DNA of 64,000 nt, taken from assembly GCF_014692525.1 (NCBI RefSeq), contig NZ_JACNYL010000001.1, forward strand, positions 930,001-994,000, written 5' to 3'. The notes beneath the pieces were generated by a model. It worked only from the letters and a program-made list of their open reading frames with translations, had not been told where the DNA came from and searched no databases. This document shows, piece by piece, positions 18,836 to 26,885 of the stretch (its first letter is position 1; each line of letters starts with the position of its first letter). Origin of the DNA: Sphingobacterium chuzhouense (GTDB lineage: Bacteria > Bacteroidota > Bacteroidia > Sphingobacteriales > Sphingobacteriaceae). The position numbers were made by a program, and so were the translations under genes.

Positions 18836-19405
18836 TCAGAAAAAAAGAAAGAAAAAGAGGAAAGCGGTATAGTCGATATTCATCAACTTCTTACGGAGAT
18901 ATTTCAGTGCTTGGCTGATATGGTTTTTAACGGTATTTTGAGAAATTCCCATCTTATAGCTTATCTCTTGATGAGATAAGCCTTTTTCTCTACTTAAATA
19001 AAAAGCAATTCTCTGTTTTTCCGGTAGATTGTCTATATGGCGTTGAAGCAAGTTTTGCAGCTCTGTATAATGAAGCCCTTCTTCCACATCATTCACCGCA
19101 GCTATTGGGTTTATGTTTTGCACTGCTTCCTTAGCAACACGTTCGTTACGAAGAACATTGAAACATAACCGCTTACACATCACATAAAGATAATACCACA
19201 GCTCATAGGCTGGATTTATAACTTCTCTATTGAGCCAAAGTTTCACAAAGCACTCTTGCACGACCTCCTCTGCCGAAACGCGATCACGTAGTATTTTGAA
19301 CGCAACGTCAAATACTGCTGGAGAATATACTTCATATACCGTATTAAACGCAGCGCGGTTGCCACGTATCAGTTTATAAAGTATATCCTCGGAAACTCTG
19401 TTCAT
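18836..19405 (-). CDS. ECF RNA polymerase sigma factor (Bacteroidota sigma-70 family)
   Basis: This extracytoplasmic-function sigma factor has 189 residues. Region 2 is at about residues 11-77 (RGNRAAFNTVYEVYSPAVFD, AEEVVQECFVKLW) and region 4 at about 115-170 (LPEKQRIAFYLSREKGLSHQ, ISYKMGISQNTVKNHIS). It is the first gene of the minus-strand nutrient locus and most likely activates it when released by FecR. The C-terminus is unusually rich in phenylalanine (LFFFLFF). A box resembling the Bacteroidota -7 element (TACCTTTA) lies at 19428-19435 on the minus strand, 23 bases before the start codon. Confidence 0.95.
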   Translation of the reverse strand: MNRVSEDILYKLIRGNRAAFNTVYEVYSPAVFDVAFKILRDRVSAEEVVQECFVKLWLNREVINPAYELWYYLYVMCKRLCFNVLRNERVAKEAVQNINPIAAVNDVEEGLHYTELQNLLQRHIDNLPEKQRIAFYLSREKGLSHQEISYKMGISQNTVKNHISQALKYLRKKLMNIDYTAFLFFFLFF

Positions 19406-19427
19406 TTTTTATTGGTTAAAGCGCAAA

Positions 19428-19435
19428 TAAAGGTA
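19428..19435 (-). promoter_or_regulatory. Candidate -7 box of the sigma factor gene
   Basis: TACCTTTA on the minus strand matches TAnnTTTG in all but the last base and ends 22 bases before the ATG at 19405. No convincing -33 TTTG was found, so support is modest. Confidence 0.35.
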
Positions 19436-19645
19436 AAAAATTTTTCATATTTTAATATTGATTACGGCAACGAAGATAACCAGTTCATATTAAATATCTG
19501 TAAACTCCATGTGAAGTCGTCAAAAAACTCTTTTTCCGAAACTTTTGCGTAATTTTAACAGCATTTAAAAAAAACAAACCGAGTGTAACGAGCTCATCTA
19601 TACAATTGAGATTTAACATTTAACACTCATAGATAATTTATTCGA

Positions 19646-20062
19646 ATGAAAATCCATTTGCAACGTAAAAACGAAGCAGTTCATTTCGAGGGTTCGAGCG
19701 AACTTGCCGATGTAAAAGTAAATATTGATGGTTCTGAGAGTATCGGCGGTGAAGGAAAGGGTGTACGCCCGATGGAACTGGTATTGATGGCTTTAGGTTC
19801 CTGTAGCGTATTTGATCTTTCCAGTATCCTAAAGAAGCAGCGTCAAACCATAGAAGACATACAGGTTGAGGTAGAAGGGAAGCGTCGAGAAGAAATTCCT
19901 AATATTTTCACCCACATTCATATCACTTTTACGCTGAAAGGGCAACTTGACGAAGCAAAAGTACAAAAGGCTGCGGAACTAGCGGTAAAGAAATATTGCT
20001 CTGTCCATGATATGTTAGCTGCGGGCGGTGTGGAGATTACCTATAGTTTGAAAATTACTTAG
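19646..20062 (+). CDS. OsmC/Ohr-family peroxidase-like protein
   Basis: OsmC-family proteins reduce organic hydroperoxides through a cysteine pair. In this 138-residue protein the two conserved cysteines are C53 in MALGSCSVFD and C118 in KYCSVHDM, with the family spacing of about 65 residues. It is cytoplasmic. The sequence is closer to the general OsmC/YhfA branch than to Ohr, so the peroxide preference is uncertain. The gene stands alone and its stop is one base from the stop of the convergent kinase gene, with no room for a terminator. Confidence 0.9.
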   Translation: MKIHLQRKNEAVHFEGSSELADVKVNIDGSESIGGEGKGVRPMELVLMALGSCSVFDLSSILKKQRQTIEDIQVEVEGKRREEIPNIFTHIHITFTLKGQLDEAKVQKAAELAVKKYCSVHDMLAAGGVEITYSLKIT

Positions 20063-20063
20063 G

Positions 20064-20996
20064 TTACAAACCAGTTTCTACCTTTTCTTCAAAAAATGCG
20101 TTATGCGACGTCCTTGCGGCATCTGCATCGGGGAGGCATTCCAAGTATCCCACATTTACTTGCTCTACTAATTGCGAGAGCGTATCTGTCATAGCGTTGA
20201 ATAGATCTTTATTCCAACGGAGGGCAGTACAGCTTGGAAGGACAGCAACTAGGCTTTCCATACCTTTTTTCCATGTAAACCTATTTAATGGAGCTTGTTC
20301 CAGTCGCACAAAACCTTTTAACTCTACACATTTGTTTTTGTAGCACGGTGTTTTCCCACTCCATGGCGTTCCATATATTATGGCCCTACCATCTTCTTCA
20401 AGTCGCACAACGGGGTTATCATCGTTTAGCAATTCGGTATCTGGAATATGTTGTAGCCAAAGCCTACTATGCGTACTCTTTCCTGTGCCACTTTTCCCCA
20501 AAAAGGCTACCCCTTGCTTTTGTTGGTAGGCAATAACGGAAGCGTGGATCAATATCAGCCGATGCTGCAATCCCACCTGACCAAAAACCACCATCAACAA
20601 CCAACTGACAAACTCACCCATACGCAGATCGTCTGCTTTACCATATATGCGGGATTCCCTGAAATCCTTCGTGCTCTTCATCATCCATTGCTTGTCCTTT
20701 ATTTTATGTTTGATCAATGTGACAAATGCATCTTTCTGCTCATAGAAACGAAAATTGTCTCCCCACACCAGCGAGATATCGCTTCGAAGCGTACCCCATT
20801 CTTCTTCCGAGGGCACCTCCTCTTCCCTAAAGGTTACGACCGCAGCAGATGTTTTGTTACTATGTTCCACACGAAAACCGACAAAAGAAGGTAAAATATG
20901 ATCTAAGTTTAACGCTGAAGGAAAACGTAATTCCAGTTGTAAACCTGCGATTTCATAATAATGGTTTGTCAATTCCAATACTGTATTGGCTTCCAT
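20064..20996 (-). CDS. HPr-kinase-like protein, associated with a PqqD-like gene
   Basis: This 310-residue protein resembles the C-terminal catalytic domain of HPr kinase/phosphorylase and PEP carboxykinase-type P-loop proteins. A histidine-containing strand (LILIHASVI) precedes the P-loop GKSGTGKST at residues 167-175, followed by the acidic NDDNPVV and GTPWSGKTP motifs. It is not a true HprK, because the usual N-terminal domain is absent. Kinases of this type occur next to PqqD-like carrier proteins in putative peptide-modification clusters, and here the PqqD-like gene ends 16 bases upstream. No precursor peptide, radical SAM enzyme or transporter is nearby, so the target is unknown. Confidence 0.82.
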   Translation of the reverse strand: MEANTVLELTNHYYEIAGLQLELRFPSALNLDHILPSFVGFRVEHSNKTSAAVVTFREEEVPSEEEWGTLRSDISLVWGDNFRFYEQKDAFVTLIKHKIKDKQWMMKSTKDFRESRIYGKADDLRMGEFVSWLLMVVFGQVGLQHRLILIHASVIAYQQKQGVAFLGKSGTGKSTHSRLWLQHIPDTELLNDDNPVVRLEEDGRAIIYGTPWSGKTPCYKNKCVELKGFVRLEQAPLNRFTWKKGMESLVAVLPSCTALRWNKDLFNAMTDTLSQLVEQVNVGYLECLPDADAARTSHNAFFEEKVETGL

Positions 20997-21012
20997 ATTT
21001 TTTTAATCTATC

Positions 21013-21282
21013 CTATGCTTCCAAAAGACCAGCTTTCTCGAATTCTTCAAGGAGCGCGATGGCGTCCAAGTTTGCCTGATGGTGTGTAACATCGTAGCGA
21101 TCGCACAACAGATCCGCCACGTCATCCCCATCAAATTCTTTACCCGATAATTGTTCCCAGAGCCACGCAGCCGTCTCATTAAGGGTATGAACTTTAGAAA
21201 GGTCTACCATACCTTGACTAGGGTCTACCATAATATAGTCGTCCCCAACTTTCCTAAGGACTAAGTCTTGTCTTAACTTCAT
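21013..21282 (-). CDS. PqqD-family peptide-carrier-like protein
   Basis: This 89-residue protein shows the PqqD-domain pattern: YIMVDPSQGMVDLSKVHTLN, then ETAAWLWEQLSG, and a C-terminal winged-helix-like section ending in LLEEFEKAGLL. PqqD-like proteins bind the leader of a ribosomal peptide and present it to a modifying enzyme. The start at 21282 (MKLRQDL) is preferred; the frame stays open upstream into the coding region of the preceding membrane-protein gene, which does not look coding in this frame. It lies 31 bases after that gene and 16 bases before the kinase gene. Its client peptide was not found. Confidence 0.82.
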   Translation of the reverse strand: MKLRQDLVLRKVGDDYIMVDPSQGMVDLSKVHTLNETAAWLWEQLSGKEFDGDDVADLLCDRYDVTHHQANLDAIALLEEFEKAGLLEA

Positions 21283-21313
21283 AATGAACAAAAATAACAT
21301 TATTTCCGATAAA

Positions 21314-22354
21314 TCACTTTTCTTTGCGCCATATCCGTTCAGCCCATCTGCCCACAAACCAAAATGACCCCGCCAATAGGAGAAAGAATATCGTACGATT
21401 GATGTTATCCCATAAATATTCCACAAAGCGGGTATAGAGGTTAAGGATGAAAAATACGAAACCTATGTCGCGCGAAGCGTGATCTTTTGTTTTCATCCCG
21501 TACAACGCCAATCCTAACGAAAGCCCGATAGCCAGGATTCCCCAATAAAGGATATGGTATTGGCGAACTTGTGTCCAGGCATCGAAATCACTGTAATTCC
21601 CAAAGATAGAAAGACACCACAAAGCAATCATCGTATACAATAATCCAACGATATAGCTTGTTGATTGAAAAGGTTTCAGCGGTTTTATTTTTTCCTGCCC
21701 CCACACTGCAAAAGTGGTTAAAATCAATCCAAACAATGTAAAACGCAGCGGATAGTTCATCCCCCAAAACTTAAAACCCCAATTGCTGTGGTAAGCTGTT
21801 TCCGTTGCAAACCAGATGCCAAGAGCCACTAACGTAAATACCCATATCAGTTTTGAGTTAAGCTTAACCGACAGGATGCCGTATATTACAATCGACAACA
21901 GAAAAAGAAGTGTATAATGGCTTGTCGTTCGATCCAATACCTGTCCAAGAAAACCGATGCATGCCGCTGTTGCAAAAGAACCGGCGAGCATAAGGGTTTC
22001 ATTGGAAAATGTTTTTTCCGGATATCGCTTTTTATTGCGGAAACCCAGAAAATAAAAAAGCACCGCGAGCCCCGCAAAAAACAGGCAAAAAACAATATTT
22101 GGTGTCTCATAAAAACGTTCCACAAAACGAATCAGTGTATCGTCCGCAAAAAGTGAAAATACTGCAAAAATGAGGGACACCAATGCTATCCAGAACGCGT
22201 ATCGTGCTAAATGTTTCCATTCGAAACCTCTTTCGTCAATATTCTGCTTCAGCTCTTCCACCTTACCAGCTTCCAATAAATTGGACTCTTCCCAGTGGTT
22301 AAGTGCGTTTTCAACGACTTCTCGTTCCTGTTTTGTCAAATCCAGTTTTTTCAC
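21314..22354 (-). CDS. Polytopic membrane protein, DUF2157-like
   Basis: This protein of about 346 residues has a soluble helical N-terminus (LTKQEREVVENALNHWEES, a DUF2157-like start) and about nine to ten hydrophobic segments, ending in a basic tail (ERIWRKEK). Its function is unknown. The frame stays open to a TTG at 22399, but a GTG at 22354 in front of KKLDLTKQE is preferred, because a -7-like box (TACCTTGG, minus strand, 22377-22384) lies between them and would put the transcript start inside the longer frame. It is the first gene of a three-gene unit with the PqqD-like and HprK-like genes, so a shared function is possible. Confidence 0.7.
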   Translation of the reverse strand: MKKLDLTKQEREVVENALNHWEESNLLEAGKVEELKQNIDERGFEWKHLARYAFWIALVSLIFAVFSLFADDTLIRFVERFYETPNIVFCLFFAGLAVLFYFLGFRNKKRYPEKTFSNETLMLAGSFATAACIGFLGQVLDRTTSHYTLLFLLSIVIYGILSVKLNSKLIWVFTLVALGIWFATETAYHSNWGFKFWGMNYPLRFTLFGLILTTFAVWGQEKIKPLKPFQSTSYIVGLLYTMIALWCLSIFGNYSDFDAWTQVRQYHILYWGILAIGLSLGLALYGMKTKDHASRDIGFVFFILNLYTRFVEYLWDNINRTIFFLLLAGSFWFVGRWAERIWRKEK

Positions 22355-22491
22355 GCGCTGTTTTGTTTTTAAACAACCAAGGTACAAATTACCAGCCAAT
22401 TATTTTTGTAACTCGTGATTATCTAAAGATGAGCCCGGGGTTCGCACGACTTTACATCTTCACGACTTTACAATTCCACACCAAAATTCCG

Positions 22492-22499
22492 TATCTTTG
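22492..22499 (+). promoter_or_regulatory. -7 promoter box of uvrA
   Basis: TATCTTTG is an exact match to the Bacteroidota TAnnTTTG element and ends 27 bases before the ATG at 22527. It shows that an in-frame TTG at 22497 cannot be the start, since that codon would lie inside the promoter. Confidence 0.7.
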
Positions 22500-22526
22500 T
22501 ACCTTCAAAATTCAGGACAATACAAC

Positions 22527-25376
22527 ATGAGCTCTACCAAGCAGCACAATCATATAGATTTAGGTGAACAACGTGAAATTGAGGTATTTGGCGCGCGCGT
22601 ACACAATCTCAGAAATATCGACGTTAGTTTTCCTCGCAATGAATTAGTCGTGATTACCGGGCTAAGCGGTAGCGGTAAATCTTCGTTGGCATTCGATACG
22701 ATTTACGCAGAAGGACAGCGTCGTTATATGGAAACTTTCTCGGCTTATAGCCGACAGTTTTTAGGAGGGATGGAACGCCCCGATGTCGACAAAATATCAG
22801 GGCTAAGCCCTGTGATATCCATCGAACAGAAAACTACAAACAAGAATCCACGCTCAACCGTTGGAACGATCACGGAGATCTACGATTTCCTTCGATTACT
22901 GTATGCAAGGGCAAGCGAGGCTTATTCTTACGTGACTGGCAAACTCATGCAGCGCATGTCGGAAGAGCAGATTGTAGACAGGATATTACTTGAATTCCGT
23001 GATGAACCTATATATATTCTAGCTCCTGTTGTAAAAGGACGAAAAGGGCACTATCGTGAGCTTTTTGAACAAATTCGCAAACAAGGTTACACGAAGGTGC
23101 GCGTAGATGGTGAAATTCTAGACCTCGTACCCAAAATGCAGGTCGACCGCTATAAAATTCACGATATTGAAACGGTTGTAGATCGGCTATACGCAAGCGA
23201 AGGGGATAAAAAAAGGCTATATGCATCTGTTATGCAAGCTATGAAAGTAGCCAAAGGTATTATCAAGATTGCGAACAAGGACGGACGGGAGCATTTTTTC
23301 AGTCGCTACCTGATGGATGCAGAATCGGGCATCTCTTACGATGAACCACAGCCGAACACTTTCTCTTTCAACTCTCCGTATGGCGCGTGTCCAAAATGTG
23401 ATGGACTCGGTTATATATTCGAAATAGACAAAGACATTGTTATCCCCGATAAAAAAGGGAGTATACAAAAGGGTGCTATTCTTCCTTTAGGCCCATCACG
23501 TGACTCTTGGACGTTCCAGGTTGTGAAGGCTGTGGCCAAGAAACTGGACTTTTCGTTGACCAGCCCTATCGAAAAGCTAAGTGAGGAACAACTGGATACC
23601 CTTCTTTTTGGAGGTGAAGAGCCGCTAAGCCTCACAGTTTCTTACGGAAGTTATGGTGCGCGCGAATACAAGATACAGTTTACAGGTATCTTCGATATGT
23701 TGGAAGAAATAAACGGCAGAGGTTCAGACGATGCGCCTATCTTAGAAGATTTCCGTACGAAAGTTGTGTGCCCCACCTGCGAAGGTGCTCGTTTGAAAAA
23801 AGAGTCTTTACATTTCAAAATAGACCAAAAGAATATTCACGAGCTGGCCAGCATGGATATCACTGCACTACATGATTGGTTTGATGGTATAGAAAGCCGA
23901 CTCAACGAACGCCAAAACACTATTGCTGCCGAAATTCTAAAAGAAATTCGTGCGAGGATAGGTTTCCTCTTGGATGTCGGACTAAGCTACCTTACTTTAG
24001 ATCGCTCCTCCAAAACACTTTCTGGTGGTGAAGCACAGCGTATAAGACTGGCGACACAAATAGGTTCTCAACTCGTGAATGTTTTGTATATTCTGGACGA
24101 ACCGAGCATCGGATTGCATCAACGGGATAACGAACGGTTGATCAATTCGCTGAAAAACCTGCGTGATATTGGCAATTCGGTGTTGGTTGTGGAGCATGAC
24201 AAAGACATGATTCTACAGGCTGATTACGTGATCGATATGGGACCGGAGGCAGGTATACACGGAGGAAGCGTGGTAGCTCAAGGAACTCCAAAAGAGATTA
24301 TGAAAGCTGATACGTTGACCGCCAGTTATCTCAACGGGCAGAAAGAAGTCGCTATCCCGACTAAACGACGTCAAGGCAATGGCAAAACATTATCGCTAAA
24401 AGGTGCTTCTGGAAATAATTTGAAGAATGTCCAAGTAGATTTTCCTTTAGGAAAATTAATTTTGGTAACAGGTGTATCCGGCTCGGGAAAATCCAGTCTT
24501 ATCACGGGTACGCTCTATCCTATTTTAAATAAACATTTTTTCCGTGCGAAAAGCACACCGCTACCTTATAAAAAGATAGAAGGGCTTGAACATATAGACA
24601 AGGTTATCGAAATCAACCAAAGTCCGATAGGACGTACGCCGCGCTCCAACCCATCGACTTATACTGGTGTGTTCTCGGATATCCGCACCTTGTTCGTACA
24701 ATTGCCGGAAGCAAAAATACGAGGCTACAAGCCTGGTCGTTTTTCTTTTAACGTTAAAGGCGGACGCTGCGAAACTTGTCAGGGGGCGGGCATGAAGATC
24801 ATCGAAATGAATTTCTTACCCGATGTACAAGTTCCATGCGAAACTTGTCACGGAAAGCGTTATAATCGCGAAACACTAGAAGTTCGTTACCGCGGAAAAT
24901 CTATTTCAGACGTACTGGATATGAGTATTGACGAAGCAGTGGATTTCTTTGAAAATATCCCTTCCATTTATAGAAAGATCAAAACGCTACAAGATGTAGG
25001 GTTAGGTTATATCACGTTAGGACAATCGTCTACTACCCTGTCAGGGGGAGAAGCACAACGGGTGAAGCTGGCTACCGAATTGTCGAAAAAAGACACGGGC
25101 AATACGTTCTACATCTTAGATGAGCCAACAACAGGTCTGCACTTTGAAGACGTCAATGTTTTATTGGGTGTTATTAACCGATTAGTAGATCGCGGAAACA
25201 CCGTATTGATCATTGAGCATAATCTAGACGTCGTCAAAACCGCGGACTGGGTTATTGATATGGGTCCCGAAGGCGGTAAAAATGGCGGACAATTAATGTT
25301 TGCCGGGTTGCCGGAAGATCTCATCAAACAGAAAGGGAATGAAACAGCCAGGTTTTTGAAAACAGAGTTTTCTTAA
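22527..25376 (+). CDS. uvrA: Excinuclease ABC subunit A
   Basis: UvrA is the damage-recognition ATPase of nucleotide excision repair. The protein has about 949 residues. The first Walker A is GLSGSGKSS at residues 45-53 followed by YAEGQRRYMETFSAYSRQF; the second is GVSGSGKSS. Two ABC signatures are present (LSGGEAQRIRLA and LSGGEAQRVKLA), with Walker B motifs YILDEPSIGLHQRD and YILDEPTTGLH. The C-terminal zinc site is intact (RCETCQGAG, CETCHGKRYN). In the first zinc module only ACPKCDGLG remains; the upstream CxxC is replaced by LMDAESG, so that site probably binds no zinc. ATG at 22527 is fixed by the promoter at 22492. Confidence 0.98.
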   Translation: MSSTKQHNHIDLGEQREIEVFGARVHNLRNIDVSFPRNELVVITGLSGSGKSSLAFDTIYAEGQRRYMETFSAYSRQFLGGMERPDVDKISGLSPVISIEQKTTNKNPRSTVGTITEIYDFLRLLYARASEAYSYVTGKLMQRMSEEQIVDRILLEFRDEPIYILAPVVKGRKGHYRELFEQIRKQGYTKVRVDGEILDLVPKMQVDRYKIHDIETVVDRLYASEGDKKRLYASVMQAMKVAKGIIKIANKDGREHFFSRYLMDAESGISYDEPQPNTFSFNSPYGACPKCDGLGYIFEIDKDIVIPDKKGSIQKGAILPLGPSRDSWTFQVVKAVAKKLDFSLTSPIEKLSEEQLDTLLFGGEEPLSLTVSYGSYGAREYKIQFTGIFDMLEEINGRGSDDAPILEDFRTKVVCPTCEGARLKKESLHFKIDQKNIHELASMDITALHDWFDGIESRLNERQNTIAAEILKEIRARIGFLLDVGLSYLTLDRSSKTLSGGEAQRIRLATQIGSQLVNVLYILDEPSIGLHQRDNERLINSLKNLRDIGNSVLVVEHDKDMILQADYVIDMGPEAGIHGGSVVAQGTPKEIMKADTLTASYLNGQKEVAIPTKRRQGNGKTLSLKGASGNNLKNVQVDFPLGKLILVTGVSGSGKSSLITGTLYPILNKHFFRAKSTPLPYKKIEGLEHIDKVIEINQSPIGRTPRSNPSTYTGVFSDIRTLFVQLPEAKIRGYKPGRFSFNVKGGRCETCQGAGMKIIEMNFLPDVQVPCETCHGKRYNRETLEVRYRGKSISDVLDMSIDEAVDFFENIPSIYRKIKTLQDVGLGYITLGQSSTTLSGGEAQRVKLATELSKKDTGNTFYILDEPTTGLHFEDVNVLLGVINRLVDRGNTVLIIEHNLDVVKTADWVIDMGPEGGKNGGQLMFAGLPEDLIKQKGNETARFLKTEFS

Positions 25377-25546
25377 CTTCATTTTTTCCTTGATGAAAAA
25401 ACGAAGCAAAAAAAATCAAGGCTGAGAACGTTTCCGCTATTTTTCTTTGACTATCCCTAAACAAAATAAACTCGCTTCGCTCAAACAGTATTTTGTTTTT
25501 AACGGAATAGCCTTCAGAAAAATGGCCGCGGAAAAGTTCAAGGCCG
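25377..25546 (+). repeat. Structured 3' tail of uvrA: U/A-rich hairpin plus nested stem-loops
   Basis: Directly after the uvrA stop, CTTCATTTTTTC (25377-25388) pairs with GAAAAAACGAAG (25395-25406) with one mismatch, followed by CAAAAAAAA. A nested structure comes next: TTTCCGC (25431-25437) with GCGGAAA (25528-25534), ATTTTTCT (25439-25446) with AGAAAAAT (25516-25523), and inside them AAACAAAATA (25459-25468) with TATTTTGTTT (25489-25498). The first hairpin has the same build as those after the XRE, lipoprotein and telA genes; the distal part differs. No reading frame of note lies here. Confidence 0.65.
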
Positions 25547-25591
25547 TTTTAACTCCGCACAACCGCTAAGCAATATTGATCTCGTTCAGCA

Positions 25592-25735
25592 ACGCATTTG
25601 TACAATCCCCCTATTAACACTAAATGTCGCATCCAGATATTTGAGGCATGTATCAACTCATCCTTAGTACTATCCACTCCTCTCAAATATCTGAAGCGAC
25701 GAGGTTTTTGGTTCTTTTTTACGAAAAAAAAGAAC
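25592..25735 (-). repeat. Repeat copy A: 3' element of the XRE gene
   Basis: Read from the XRE stop outward (minus strand): a 10-bp hairpin (25711-25720 with 25726-25735), then CAAAAACCTCGTCGC, then a long stem-loop whose arms on the plus strand are 25626-25646 and 25679-25700. The loop holds CTCATCCTTAGTACTATCC and the far end ACGCATTTGTACAATCCC. Copies at 52446-52587 and 52695-52830 share this order. It fills the gap between the uvrA tail and the XRE stop. Confidence 0.75.
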
Positions 25736-26394
25736 TAAACAACTTTTTCAAACTTACCGTAAAGCTTCCAGAAATAAGATTTCTTTTCCGCAGCAAATCC
25801 CTTTTTCATCCAGTCGTTCAAGATTAGCTCAATATCATTACCATTGGTTTGATATTGACCAAAAAATAGTTCATCAGCTCCCAAATAAACACCATAGTGT
25901 TGATCAAGTGTATGTAGAATCGCAATTTCTACAGGCTCAAAAAATAGAATGGCATTTTCTTCAAATGGAAATATCAGTGGCTTGGGAATAAAAGAACAGT
26001 TTTCTAACGCGAGAAAGTTTTGTTTATGATAAATCGGAAAATAGATTTTCGGCATGTTGGTTACGTCTATTTTTCGATTGGCATGCAAGAAATTTTCTCG
26101 TCCTATAAAGGGTACGGCGCTCATATTTTTGGCTGCCATGAGGGTCGTACTATCTTCAAAATAGTCCTCAAAGTTTAAAATCTCGTTTACCGTTAGTTGT
26201 TTCTCCAGCAATTGCGCAACGGGAATGCTAAAATATTTTGCAATCTGCAAAATAACCTCAATTTTTGGTTCGGCTCGTCGTTCTTCATATGACGAGATAT
26301 TCCCACGTGTCAAACTAAACAAATCAGCAAAAGCCTGTTGACTTAATCCCTTCACTTTTCTAAGCTTTTTTATGTTACTTCCGATCTGACTCAT
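25735..26394 (-). CDS. XRE-family HTH transcriptional regulator
   Basis: This is a 219-residue DNA-binding regulator. The N-terminal HTH_3 domain (residues about 6-62) has the usual pattern IKKLRKVKGLSQQAFADLF and ISSYEERRAEPKIEVILQIA. The C-terminal part (about 75-219) is a sensor or dimerisation domain of unknown type; it is neither LexA/S24-like nor a cupin as far as can be seen. The gene is divergent from the PspA/flotillin operon and shares a 89-base control region with it. That region carries a 17-bp dyad (TGCAAAATATTTTTGCA), so it probably controls itself and the stress operon. Confidence 0.88.
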   Translation of the reverse strand: MSQIGSNIKKLRKVKGLSQQAFADLFSLTRGNISSYEERRAEPKIEVILQIAKYFSIPVAQLLEKQLTVNEILNFEDYFEDSTTLMAAKNMSAVPFIGRENFLHANRKIDVTNMPKIYFPIYHKQNFLALENCSFIPKPLIFPFEENAILFFEPVEIAILHTLDQHYGVYLGADELFFGQYQTNGNDIELILNDWMKKGFAAEKKSYFWKLYGKFEKVV

Positions 26395-26416
26395 TCAAAC
26401 TTTTTTTATTTTTATT

Positions 26417-26433
26417 TGCAAAATATTTTTGCA
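26417..26433. promoter_or_regulatory. Dyad operator candidate between the XRE gene and the PspA operon
   Basis: TGCAAAATATTTTTGCA is a near-perfect 17-bp palindrome (seven of eight base pairs), 23 bases before the XRE start on one side and 50 bases before the YbjN-like gene on the other. A further half-site, ATGCAAAG, lies at 26446-26453. Position and symmetry suit binding by the XRE dimer; this is inference. Confidence 0.5.
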
Positions 26434-26483
26434 TTTATTATTTTTATGCAAAGTTTATGAGCAAATATACAATTTAATCGGCT

Positions 26484-26873
26484 ATGCTGTTTCAAAAAAT
26501 AAAAAAATATATAGAAGACATTGGATTCACCATCTGCAAAAATAGTGAGCAAGAAGGCTTCTTCATCGTTGAAAGTGATGCGGATAGTATCCGTAATTTG
26601 ATCATTGGGATTGCGCCACCAGTTATTATTTTCGAGCAATACCTGTTTACCTTGCGATCGGACAATCTTGCGACTTTCAAAGCATTGCTCATAAAAAACC
26701 GGGATATTATACACGGAGGTTTTGCCGTTACGGAAGATGGCAAAAAAGTGATATTCCGCTACACATTGCAGGCGCATAATATCGATCAGAACGAATTCGA
26801 TGCAGCCATCAATTCGCTCTCTTTATTGCTCAGCGAGTATTATGAACAGTTGATAGCATTTTCAAAGAATTAA
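26484..26873 (+). CDS. YbjN-like/Tir-chaperone-fold small protein
   Basis: This 129-residue soluble protein has the alternating alpha/beta pattern of the YbjN and type III secretion chaperone-like fold: an N-terminal helix (FQKIKKYIEDIGF), strands such as EQEGFFIVESDADSI and PVIIFEQYLFTLR, HGGFAVTEDGKKVIFRYTL, and a closing helix (FDAAINSLSLLLSEYYEQL). No catalytic residues are apparent. It is the first gene of the PspA/flotillin/ATPase operon, 12 bases before the PspA gene, and proteins of this fold are frequent partners of PspA, perhaps as adaptors. The exact function is unknown. Confidence 0.7.
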   Translation: MLFQKIKKYIEDIGFTICKNSEQEGFFIVESDADSIRNLIIGIAPPVIIFEQYLFTLRSDNLATFKALLIKNRDIIHGGFAVTEDGKKVIFRYTLQAHNIDQNEFDAAINSLSLLLSEYYEQLIAFSKN

Positions 26874-26885
26874 AGAAACAAGTAT

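Noticed and set aside
21283..21426. N-terminal extension of the PqqD-like protein
   Set aside because: The extra residues overlap the membrane-protein coding region in a different frame and are not part of the PqqD domain.
20064..22354. Lasso-peptide or PQQ biosynthesis cluster
   Set aside because: PqqD-like and HprK-like genes are present, but no lasso cyclase, PqqA/PqqE-type gene, leader peptidase or exporter is next to them.
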